NCBI RefSeq assembly: GCF_900162725.1
Contig: NZ_LT799418.1
Span: 2,397,434-2,461,433 of the forward strand
Origin: Parabacteroides sp. Marseille-P3160
GTDB lineage: Bacteria; Bacteroidota; Bacteroidia; Bacteroidales; Tannerellaceae
Direction: 5' to 3'
Length of the DNA stretch: 64,000 nt
The position numbers were made by a program, and so were the translations under genes. A model generated the notes under the pieces. It was given only the letters and a program-made list of their open reading frames with translations. It made no database searches and was not told the DNA's origin. Position 1 is the stretch's first letter. Each line of letters opens with the position of its first letter. Shown here piece after piece: positions 1 through 8,055 of the stretch.

Positions 1-1964
1 TGCTGCCAGAAGAGTGAGCCCATGCAGTAGGGCATATCCCGGCGATGCGCTTCCATGGCCGTTTTAATGGCGTCTCCCTGTAAAAGCTGTCCCATATAGA
101 GGAAATTTTGAAAATCTTTCGGCTTGCGATACTCGTTGAGCAAGTACCACTCGATCAATCCGTTGGCATGACTTCCTCCGCGTTGGTGCGCCATCATGAC
201 TTCGGAAAAGATGTTATGATCCCGTTCTTCGGGTGCATATTTAAGTATGGATTGGTATTCGGGAAAAGACTGGAAGCCATATTCGGAGAAGAAACGGGAG
301 CGAACCACGTTATAGTTTGCAATAGAGTCTTTGCCGTGCCATACTCCCCAATAATGGGCGTCTCCGTTCGGATTCCAATTGGGTGTTCCGGTCTCCGGCT
401 TCTCGTTCTGATTTCCATTGAAAGGAGAGGAAGGCCAGTAAAAGCGGGTCGGGTCATAGGTTTTAACCACCTCGGGCAAGACTACAAAATATTGGTCGGA
501 GAATTGTTTCCAAAGTTTATCGGCAATCCCTTGACCCATTGCTTCATATTTTCCTTTCCATCCCCAGCCGAACCAAGCGGCTTGGTTTTCATTATTTCCG
601 CACCAGAGGGCGATGCTCGGGTGATTTCGCAATCGTTTCACGTTTTCAATCGCTTCCTGACGAATATTTTCCAGCAAGGCGCCTTCCGCCGGATAGAGGC
701 TGCATCCGAACATGAAGTCTTGCCATACCAAGATGCCGTATTGATCGCAAAGATCATAGAATAGGTCGTTTTCATAGAATCCGCCGCCCCATACGCGAAG
801 CATATTCATATTTGCATTAACGGCATCGAAAATGGTTTTCTCATATTTTTCAGGGGTGACACGCGGAATAAAATTATCCTGCGGAATATAATTGGCTCCT
901 TTGGCGAATACATTCACGCCGTTCAGGCGAAAATAGAAAGAGGTGCCTGCGGCATCCTTTTCGCGGATTACTTTCAGGTCACGCAAGCCGATACGTTCCA
1001 TGCGGCTGTCGCTCTGTCCGTTCATGGTGACGGTTGCCGTAAATGGGTATAGGTGGGCTTCGCCCAAACCGTTGCTCCACCAAAGCCGCGGGTTCCTGAT
1101 TGTCAGATTCGTTTCAATAAAATTGGTTCCTTTTTTCACCGGTACGGTTTGCTTCCACGTTTCTTTTACGCCGTCTGCTTTCAAATCCAAGGTTGCTTCA
1201 CCGGCCTTGTCGGCTAAAACTTCGGCAATCACCTTGACCTGTGCCCGTTGGGCAGTCACGCTCTCCTGGATGTATTGGACGCTTTCGATGCGGGCGTTAT
1301 TCCATCCCACCAGATAGGCCGGCCTCCAGATTCCGGCGGTAACAAGACGCGGCCCCCAGTCCCAACCGTAATGATAACCTGCCTTGCGGGCAAAGACACT
1401 CACTTTCTTGTTGAATACGCCGCCATTTTCGGACTGGTCGTTGCCGGCTTCATGTGCATAGGGCAATGCATCAAATTTTGGTATGTCGATAGGAAACGGG
1501 GAAAGAAAGCGGATACGAAGTTCGTTCCCTTCTTTCTTTAGCAGTTTTTTAACATTGATTCGCCATTCACGAAACATGTTGTCAGCCCGGAGAAGCAAAC
1601 TATCGTTTAGATAGACGTCAGCATAGGTATCGAGTCCTTTGAAATAAAGTTCGATATTCTCTTTGTTGAAGACTTCCGGCGCTACGTCCAGCGTCGTCTT
1701 ATAGTCCCAGTCCTCTTTGTCCACCCATTGCACTCCCCGTTCATTCAGGCGGAAGAACGGGTCTTCTATTATTTTATTGGCAATCAGGTCGGTATGAACG
1801 ACGCTCGGGACGGTTGCCGGATACCAGTTATTGCCGCGAACCTGCTTGAAGGTCCAGTTTTCCTTTATTTCCTGCTGCACTACATTTTGTGCACCGGCCG
1901 GCAAGGCGATAGCCGCTATTGCGCATAGATACGCAAACAAGAGAAGCGTGTTTTTCAGTTTCAT
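1..1964 (-). CDS. Beta-mannosidase-like glycoside hydrolase family 2 (3' end outside window)
   Basis: Secreted or periplasmic GH2 enzyme, predicted to release terminal beta-mannosyl residues. The frame is open from an ATG at 1964 to the window edge, about 654 codons, so the C-terminus is missing. The N-terminus is a signal peptide (MKLKNTLLLFAYLCAIAAIA, cleaved near GAQN), followed by the jelly-roll sugar-binding domain (DTYADVYLND). The acid/base is probably E459 in CGNNENQ and the nucleophile E561 in FFSEYGFQSFPE; the visible part ends in MGSLFWQ, as in GH2 mannosidases. It starts 11 bp after the mfd stop on the same strand, so the two are probably co-transcribed. A divergent alpha-galactosidase lies beyond mfd, which could suggest galactomannan use (inference). 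Family assignment is firm; substrate rests on similarity. Confidence 0.88.
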   Translation of the reverse strand, partial: MKLKNTLLLFAYLCAIAAIALPAGAQNVVQQEIKENWTFKQVRGNNWYPATVPSVVHTDLIANKIIEDPFFRLNERGVQWVDKEDWDYKTTLDVAPEVFNKENIELYFKGLDTYADVYLNDSLLLRADNMFREWRINVKKLLKKEGNELRIRFLSPFPIDIPKFDALPYAHEAGNDQSENGGVFNKKVSVFARKAGYHYGWDWGPRLVTAGIWRPAYLVGWNNARIESVQYIQESVTAQRAQVKVIAEVLADKAGEATLDLKADGVKETWKQTVPVKKGTNFIETNLTIRNPRLWWSNGLGEAHLYPFTATVTMNGQSDSRMERIGLRDLKVIREKDAAGTSFYFRLNGVNVFAKGANYIPQDNFIPRVTPEKYEKTIFDAVNANMNMLRVWGGGFYENDLFYDLCDQYGILVWQDFMFGCSLYPAEGALLENIRQEAIENVKRLRNHPSIALWCGNNENQAAWFGWGWKGKYEAMGQGIADKLWKQFSDQYFVVLPEVVKTYDPTRFYWPSSPFNGNQNEKPETGTPNWNPNGDAHYWGVWHGKDSIANYNVVRSRFFSEYGFQSFPEYQSILKYAPEERDHNIFSEVMMAHQRGGSHANGLIEWYLLNEYRKPKDFQNFLYMGQLLQGDAIKTAMEAHRRDMPYCMGSLFWQ

Positions 1965-1975
1965 ACGGGTTTAAT

Positions 1976-4900
1976 TTAATGTTCTGTTTTTTCTAATTCT
2001 TTTTGGGTCGGATCTTTTGTTTCTTCGATTTCCTGTAAATAGAAACAAGCGGCTTCGATCGTCGGCACGTTTTTGATGACGATGCTGCGCCTTTTCCCCT
2101 GTTCCCGGAGGCTGCATACCCGGGGATATTTCTGGAGATAGGCCAGCAGTTTGCCGAAGACTTCGCTTTGGTAATAGGGGCTGTCGGGATTGGAGACGAG
2201 CACGAGGTTCATCTTTCCTTGCTTCAATACGATCTTCTCAATACCCAATTGTTTGCCCAGTCGCCGCAAGCGAACCACGCGGATCAATTCCATTCCTTCT
2301 TTCGGGATCTTTCCGAAACGGTCGATCAGATGTGCCGTAAAGCTACTCAATTTTTGTTCATTTTCAATGGAATCCAGTTCTCTATAAATTGAAACACGTT
2401 CCGAATCGTTCGGGATGTAGGAGGGAGGAAACATTAATTCCAGATCACTTTCGATAAAGGTTTCCTGCACATAGGCGCTGCCGTCTCTGCCTTTTGCCTC
2501 TTCGGGCGTGCCGGCGTAGAGATCGGCAAATTCTTCGGTTTTCAATTCGCCTACCGCTTCTTCCAATATCTTCTGGTACGTCTCATACCCCAGGTCGGCA
2601 ATGAATCCGCTCTGTTCGGCCCCCAGCAGGTTACCGGCTCCCCGGATGTCCAGGTCTTGCATGGCAATATGGATGCCGCTGCCCAGTTCGGAGAAGTTTT
2701 CGATTGCCTGCAGACGTCTCCTTGCTTCCGGGGTCAGCGATGAGAGCGGAGGGGAGAGCAGGTAGCAAAAGGCCTTTCGGTTGCTTCTTCCGACCCGTCC
2801 GCGCAATTGGTGGAGCTCGGAAAGCCCGAACTGGTGGGCGTTGTTGATAATGATGGTATTGGCATTGGAGACATCCAGTCCGTTTTCGATGATGCTCGTG
2901 GCAATCAGGACGTCATATTCGTAGTTTACGAAATCGAGGATCGTCTTTTCCAGTTTGTCCGGATCCATTTGTCCGTGCCCCATGCAGATGCGGGCATCCG
3001 GTACTTCCCGATGGATCAGTTCTTCGATCTCGTAGATGTTCTGGATGCGGTTGTTCAGGAAAAAGACCTGCCCGTTCCGGCTCATTTCGAAGTTGATCGC
3101 TTCGCGGATAATGTCCGGGTTGAAGCGTTCCACTTCCGTCTGTACCGGGTAGCGGTTGGGCGGCGGCGTCGTGATGCTGCTCAGGTCGCGTGCCCCCATC
3201 AGGGAAAACTGGAGCGTCCGTGGAATCGGTGTGGCCGTCATCGTCAAAGTATCGACATTGACTTTCATCTGGCGTAGTTTTTCCTTGACGGAAACGCCGA
3301 ATTTCTGTTCTTCGTCGACAATCAACAGTCCCAGGTCCTTAAATTTCACATCTTTGCTGACTAACCGGTGGGTACCGACCAGTATATCGACCTTGCCCTC
3401 TTCGAGTGCCGCCAGCGTATTCTTGATCTCTCCCGGCGTGCGCGCCCGGCTGATATAATCGATCGTGCAGGGAAAGTCTTTCAGCCGCTCGCTGAAGGTC
3501 TGGTAATGCTGGAAGGCCAGTACGGTCGTCGGTACCAGAACCGCCACTTGTTTGTTGTCGCTTACCGCCTTGAAAGCGGCGCGAACGGCTACCTCCGTTT
3601 TTCCGAATCCTACATCGCCGCAGATCAGGCGATCCATCGGACGGGCGTTTTCCATATCCGCCTTGACTTCCGCCGTCGCTTTCTCCTGGTCCGGCGTATC
3701 TTCATAGATAAAGCTGGCTTCCAGTTCGTGCTGCATGAAACTGTCGGGACTGAAGGAGTAGCCTTGTTCTTCTTTCCGCTGGGAATAAAGCCGGATCAGA
3801 TCGCGGGCAATGTCTTTGACTTTCTTCTTCGTCCGCTCTTTCATCTTTTCCCAAGCGCCGGAGCCGAGTTTGTTCAACCGCGGAGGTTCCCCTTCCTTTC
3901 CCTTGTATTTGGCAAGTTTATGAAGAGAATGGATGCTTACGAAGATGATGTCGTTATTCTGGTAGATCAGCTTGATCGCTTCCTGGACTTTTCCGTTGAC
4001 TTCGGTGCGTACCAGGCCGCCGAACTGTCCTACGCCATGGTCGATATGTACGATGTAATCGCCGGGAACGAATTGGTTCAATTCCTTAAGGCTCAGTGAT
4101 ATTTTACCGCTGCGCGCCCGGTCGCTTTTCAGGTTGTATTTATGGAACCGCCCGAAGATCTGGTGGTCGGTAAAAAGGCAGATGCGCAGTGTGTCGTCGA
4201 TAAAACCGGAATGAATGGTTTTGTTGACCGGCGTGAAGGTAATGCCTTCGTCTCCGCGCTCCTGGAAGATGGCGGTGATCCTGGCCGCCTGTTTTTCGCT
4301 GTCGCTCAACAGATAAATCGTGAAGTTCGACTCCAGGTAGGAACGGAAGCTATCACTGACCAGATCGAAGTTTTTATGGAACAGGGGTTGTGGATGCATG
4401 GCGAATTCCAACGTTGCATCCGCTACGCCCAACGGCTTTGCTCCGAAATGGATGCGGGTGTGGTCGAGCGTCGAGCGCAGAAAATCTTCCGCCCGGATCA
4501 GTTTCTTCCGCATCTGCTCCTGGTCAGCGAACGACTCTTCGTCGGCGACGACCGGTTGTTCGTCCCAAATGCTTGCGATCCGTTCCTTGCACCATTCCAG
4601 ATCCTGGCAGGCCAGTATCGTCTTTCCGCCTACAGATTCCAAAAGGGAACCACCCGGAAGACTACTTTTGTCCATGCGGGGAACGATATAGATGCGCTCC
4701 AACTTTTCCTTCGAAAGCTGTGTCTCGACATCGAACGAGCGGATGGTCTCCACCTCATCCCCGAAGAAGTCGATGCGGTAGGGAAACTCATAGGAGAAAG
4801 AGAATATGTCGAGAATACTTCCGCGCATGGCATACTGTCCCGGTTCATAGACATAGTCCACTTGTTCGAATCCGTAAGTGTCCAGCATATCCGAAACGAA

Positions 4901-5365
4901 CATGTTATCGATTTTTTCGCCGACACGAAGCTGCAAAGTGTTTTCCTTTAGCGCTTCCCGCGTAATCACCCGTTCAGCCAAAGCGTCCGGATAGGTAACG
5001 ATCAGATAAGAAGGCTCCGGCTCTTGCAGGAAATTGAGCGTTTCCGTCCGTAAGATTTCATTGGCGGCATCCGTATGCCCGTATTTGATATGCCGGTGAT
5101 AGGCGGAAGGAAAAAAGAAGATGGAATGACCGCCCGTAAGCTGCATCAGGTCGTGATAGAAGTATCCGGCTTCTTCCAAATCGTTTAACACACACACAAA
5201 GCATCCCCCTCTTTTCAAAAAAAGAGATGTAATGGTGATGCCAGCCCCCGAGCCGTTCAGCCCTTTGAGGAATATGTTGCGGGACGTCCCGTCCGCCAAC
5301 ACAGCGCTTAATGCCCCCACTTGCGGATGAGCGGCATAGACTTTTACTAAATCCTGTATATCCAA
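1976..5365 (-). CDS. mfd: Transcription-repair coupling factor Mfd
   Basis: Superfamily 2 DNA translocase that removes RNA polymerase stalled at lesions and recruits UvrA. Domains in order: UvrB-like N-terminal modules, the CarD-like RNA polymerase interaction domain (PGDYIVHIDHGVGQFGGL), helicase motifs GDVGFGKTEVA (Walker A), DEEQKFG (DEEQ box), TATPIPRTL and QLRGRVGRS, then the TRCF C-terminal domain. The frame runs back to a TTG at 5395, but that codon lies inside a TATCTTTG -7 promoter box (5393-5400), so it should not be in the message. I chose the TTG at 5365 (MDIQDLVKVYAAHP), which gives about 1129 residues, normal for the family. No ATG is available near the N-terminus. uvrB, its repair partner, is 3 kb away on the other strand. 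Confidence 0.93.
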   Translation of the reverse strand: MDIQDLVKVYAAHPQVGALSAVLADGTSRNIFLKGLNGSGAGITITSLFLKRGGCFVCVLNDLEEAGYFYHDLMQLTGGHSIFFFPSAYHRHIKYGHTDAANEILRTETLNFLQEPEPSYLIVTYPDALAERVITREALKENTLQLRVGEKIDNMFVSDMLDTYGFEQVDYVYEPGQYAMRGSILDIFSFSYEFPYRIDFFGDEVETIRSFDVETQLSKEKLERIYIVPRMDKSSLPGGSLLESVGGKTILACQDLEWCKERIASIWDEQPVVADEESFADQEQMRKKLIRAEDFLRSTLDHTRIHFGAKPLGVADATLEFAMHPQPLFHKNFDLVSDSFRSYLESNFTIYLLSDSEKQAARITAIFQERGDEGITFTPVNKTIHSGFIDDTLRICLFTDHQIFGRFHKYNLKSDRARSGKISLSLKELNQFVPGDYIVHIDHGVGQFGGLVRTEVNGKVQEAIKLIYQNNDIIFVSIHSLHKLAKYKGKEGEPPRLNKLGSGAWEKMKERTKKKVKDIARDLIRLYSQRKEEQGYSFSPDSFMQHELEASFIYEDTPDQEKATAEVKADMENARPMDRLICGDVGFGKTEVAVRAAFKAVSDNKQVAVLVPTTVLAFQHYQTFSERLKDFPCTIDYISRARTPGEIKNTLAALEEGKVDILVGTHRLVSKDVKFKDLGLLIVDEEQKFGVSVKEKLRQMKVNVDTLTMTATPIPRTLQFSLMGARDLSSITTPPPNRYPVQTEVERFNPDIIREAINFEMSRNGQVFFLNNRIQNIYEIEELIHREVPDARICMGHGQMDPDKLEKTILDFVNYEYDVLIATSIIENGLDVSNANTIIINNAHQFGLSELHQLRGRVGRSNRKAFCYLLSPPLSSLTPEARRRLQAIENFSELGSGIHIAMQDLDIRGAGNLLGAEQSGFIADLGYETYQKILEEAVGELKTEEFADLYAGTPEEAKGRDGSAYVQETFIESDLELMFPPSYIPNDSERVSIYRELDSIENEQKLSSFTAHLIDRFGKIPKEGMELIRVVRLRRLGKQLGIEKIVLKQGKMNLVLVSNPDSPYYQSEVFGKLLAYLQKYPRVCSLREQGKRRSIVIKNVPTIEAACFYLQEIEETKDPTQKELEKTEH

Positions 5366-5392
5366 AATGTCTTTTGTTTGGCAAAAACAGCA

Positions 5393-5400
5393 CAAAGATA
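5393..5400 (-). promoter_or_regulatory. Candidate -7 box of the mfd promoter
   Basis: The minus strand reads TATCTTTG, an exact match to the Bacteroidetes -7 consensus TAnnTTTG. No clear -33 TTTG is seen at the usual distance. The box predicts transcription starting near 5386 and rules out the most upstream TTG as the mfd start. Confidence 0.5.
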
Positions 5401-5430
5401 CGGAATGAATTTCATATCTTTACATCCGAA

Positions 5431-5460
5431 TTGAATCCTTTATTTTAACTATTACATTTG
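5431..5460 (+). promoter_or_regulatory. Candidate promoter of the alpha-galactosidase
   Basis: A TACATTTG -7 box (5453-5460) lies 19 bp after a TTG (5431-5433) that could serve as the -33 element. Transcription would start near 5467, about 25 nt before the ATG. It is divergent from the mfd promoter. Confidence 0.45.
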
Positions 5461-5492
5461 TTTTAACATTAAAATAAACAATAAAATCTATC

Positions 5493-7691
5493 ATGAGAAA
5501 ATTTCTATCTCTGTTTTTCTTCTTTTGCTTAACCGGAGGAATATATCAAGCAAACGGGCAAACCATTCGGATTTCTACCCATGAGACGGATCTGATCTTA
5601 AAAGTAGCGCAGAACGGCCGGCTATACCAATCTTATTTAGGTGCCAAGCTACTTCAGGAAAGCGATATTGCTAAATTACCGGTCTATGTACGCGGCGGAA
5701 CAGACGGCAGCGTTTCCACCCGCGGATGGGAAGTTTATCCCGGTTCCGGTGCGGAAGATTATTTTGAACCGGCCTTCTCCATCCAACATAACGACGGCAA
5801 CCTTACCACCGTCCTCAACTATGTATCTCACCAAACCCGGCCATTGGATGCCAATGTGACGGAAACAACCGTTTTACTGAAAGACAAAGTTTATCCGGTG
5901 GAGGTAACCCTTCATTATATCTCCTATGCCAATGAAAATGTGATTAAAACCTGGAGTGAAATTCTGCATAAAGAGAAAAAACCTGTTACGATGAGCAGTT
6001 ACTATTCATCCATGCTTTATTTTCAGGCGCCGACTTACTATCTGACCGAATTCAGCAGCGATTGGGCAAAGGAAGCACAGATGAGTACCCAGCCTCTCTT
6101 CTTTGGGAAAAAAGTCATTGATACCAAACTCGGTTCCCGGGCGGCCATGCATGCACATCCTTTTTTCCAAATTGGATTGGGACAACCGGTAGAAGAGAAC
6201 AAAGGGGATGTGCTGGTTGGTACGATTGGATGGACGGGTAATTTCCGTTTTACCTTCGAAGTGGATAATGTCAGCAACCTGCGGATTCTGTCTGGCATCA
6301 ATCCTTACGCTTCCAATTATGAAATACAGCCCGGAGAACCCTTCGTAACGCCCGAATTCATCTTTGCCCTTAGTACGGAAGGAGCTGGGAAAGCTAGCCG
6401 GAATTTTCATCAATGGGCGCGAAACTATCAATTAAAGGACGGAAAAGGCGACCGCCTGACGCTGCTCAACAATTGGGAAACGACTTATTTTGATTTCAAT
6501 GAGGCGAAGTTGGAAGAATTGATGAAAGAGGCGAAAGATTTGGGAGTCGATCTCTTCTTATTGGATGACGGTTGGTTCGGCAATAAATATCCGCGTGTAA
6601 ACGATCGCGCCGGATTGGGTGATTGGGAAGTGATGAAAAGCAAACTTCCGAACGGAGTGCCCCACCTGATTCAATCGGCCCAAAAAGCCGGTGTGAAATT
6701 TGGTATCTGGATTGAGCCGGAGATGGTGAATCCCCAAAGCGAACTCATGGAAAAGCATCCCGACTGGGCGATCCGTTTGCCAAACCGGGATACCTATTAT
6801 TATCGAAACCAGTTAGTGCTGGATATGAGCAATCCTAAAGTGCAGGATTATGTCTTTGGGATCGTCGACCGCCTGATGACTGAAAATCCGGAACTCGCCT
6901 TCTTCAAATGGGATTGCAACAGCCCGATTACCAATATCTATTCTCCTTACCTGAAGGAAAGACAGGAGCAATTGTATATCGACCATGTGCGTGGAATCTA
7001 TAAAGTATTTCAACGGGTAAAAGAAAAATATCCTGAAGTGCCGATGATGTTATGCTCCGGAGGCGGAGCCCGGTGTGATTACGAGGCTTTGAAATATTTT
7101 ACCGAATTCTGGTGCAGCGATAATACCGATCCGGTAGAGCGGCTATATATTCAGTGGGGATTCTCCCAGATTTTCCCTTCCAAGGCTATGGACGCTCATG
7201 TGACCAGTTGGAACAAGAATACAAGCATTAAATTCCGTACTGATGTGGCAATGATGTGCAAGCTCGGTTTTGATATCAGCCTGAAAGAATTATCAACGGA
7301 AGAACAGACCTTCTGTCAACAAGCGGTAACCAACTATAAACGGCTCAAACCTGTTATTTTGGACGGTGATTTATACCGTCTGGTCTCTCCATACGAAACG
7401 AATCATACCTCCGTCATGCAGGTGGCTCCGGCAAAGGACAAAGCTGTCCTGTATGCCTATGACATTCATCCCCGTTTCGGCGAGAAACTCTTTCCGGTCA
7501 GATTACAAGGATTATCGCCCGAAGCACAGTACCGTATAGAGGAAATCAACCTGATGCCCGGACAGAAGTCGAATCTCCCGGCCAACCAGCAGACTTATTC
7601 AGGTGATTATTTGATGAAAGTCGGACTGGATGTTTTTACCACGGGAAAAACCCATAGCCGGATCATAGAACTAACGGAAATGAGCCATTGA
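5493..7691 (+). CDS. Secreted alpha-galactosidase, GH36
   Basis: Retaining alpha-galactosidase that removes alpha-1,6-galactose from oligosaccharides or galactomannan. The 732 residues match the GH36 length. A signal peptide (MRKFLSLFFFFCLTGGIYQ) precedes the N-terminal beta-supersandwich, the TIM-barrel motif FLLDDGWFG, the nucleophile D474 in FFKWDCN, CSGGGARCDYE, the acid/base D543 in WCSDNTDP, and a C-terminal beta domain. It stands alone on the + strand, divergent from mfd, and ends before a strong hairpin at 7711-7750. No SusC/D pair is nearby, so it probably acts on imported oligosaccharides in the periplasm (inference). Confidence 0.93.
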   Translation: MRKFLSLFFFFCLTGGIYQANGQTIRISTHETDLILKVAQNGRLYQSYLGAKLLQESDIAKLPVYVRGGTDGSVSTRGWEVYPGSGAEDYFEPAFSIQHNDGNLTTVLNYVSHQTRPLDANVTETTVLLKDKVYPVEVTLHYISYANENVIKTWSEILHKEKKPVTMSSYYSSMLYFQAPTYYLTEFSSDWAKEAQMSTQPLFFGKKVIDTKLGSRAAMHAHPFFQIGLGQPVEENKGDVLVGTIGWTGNFRFTFEVDNVSNLRILSGINPYASNYEIQPGEPFVTPEFIFALSTEGAGKASRNFHQWARNYQLKDGKGDRLTLLNNWETTYFDFNEAKLEELMKEAKDLGVDLFLLDDGWFGNKYPRVNDRAGLGDWEVMKSKLPNGVPHLIQSAQKAGVKFGIWIEPEMVNPQSELMEKHPDWAIRLPNRDTYYYRNQLVLDMSNPKVQDYVFGIVDRLMTENPELAFFKWDCNSPITNIYSPYLKERQEQLYIDHVRGIYKVFQRVKEKYPEVPMMLCSGGGARCDYEALKYFTEFWCSDNTDPVERLYIQWGFSQIFPSKAMDAHVTSWNKNTSIKFRTDVAMMCKLGFDISLKELSTEEQTFCQQAVTNYKRLKPVILDGDLYRLVSPYETNHTSVMQVAPAKDKAVLYAYDIHPRFGEKLFPVRLQGLSPEAQYRIEEINLMPGQKSNLPANQQTYSGDYLMKVGLDVFTTGKTHSRIIELTEMSH

Positions 7692-7710
7692 TTTTATCCC
7701 TATCGCTTGT

Positions 7711-7750
7711 GGCCATACAGGGCAAATCTAAGAGTTTGCCCTGTACGGCC
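7711..7750 (+). terminator. 16-bp hairpin after the alpha-galactosidase
   Basis: GGCCATACAGGGCAAA and TTTGCCCTGTACGGCC pair with one mismatch around an 8-nt loop. No T-run follows, so termination may be weak or the hairpin may stabilise the 3' end. The half-site TTTGCCCTG followed by GGCC also occurs at 14170-14186, so it may be part of a dispersed repeat. Confidence 0.5.
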
Positions 7751-7796
7751 ATATGTTCGAAATTTTGGTTCGTCGTTCGTAGTTTATAGTTCATCA

Positions 7797-7829
7797 TTTG
7801 GTATATATTAGGGAATTTCAGTAGCTTTG
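7797..7829 (+). promoter_or_regulatory. Promoter of the pspC-uvrB-DUF1460 operon
   Basis: TTTG (7797-7800), a 21-bp spacer and TAGCTTTG (7822-7829) match the Bacteroidetes sigma-ABfr consensus well. The predicted start is near 7836, ten bases before the first ATG. This is the best housekeeping promoter match I found. Confidence 0.65.
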
Positions 7830-7845
7830 TTCCCATACTAATTGG

Positions 7846-8055
7846 ATGAATATGGAAAAGCAAAAGAGATTGACTCGTTCGAATGATAAAATGATAGCAG
7901 GTGTCTGTGCAGGCATCGCCGATTATTTCGGATGGGATCCGACATTGGTTCGCGTAGGCTACGTCTTATTGAGTATTTTTACGGTGTTTGCCGGAGTTCT
8001 GGCTTATTTGGTTTTATGGCTGGTTATGCCGAAGGAAGGTTCCGATAAAGCATGA
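7846..8055 (+). CDS. PspC domain small membrane protein
   Basis: A 69-residue protein consisting almost entirely of one PspC domain (KRLTRSNDKMIAGVCAGIADYFGWDPTLVRVGYVL split around a conserved GVCAGIA). One hydrophobic hairpin or transmembrane segment (about residues 37-62) ends in LWLVMPKE, typical of the family. PspC proteins in enterobacteria signal envelope stress; single-domain Bacteroidetes forms have no defined role. Its stop overlaps the uvrB start (ATGA), so the two are translationally coupled. ATG at 7852 is an alternative start. Confidence 0.85.
   Translation: MNMEKQKRLTRSNDKMIAGVCAGIADYFGWDPTLVRVGYVLLSIFTVFAGVLAYLVLWLVMPKEGSDKA

Noticed and set aside
4142-4951. 269-codon open frame over mfd
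   Set aside because: Antisense to the well-supported mfd coding sequence.
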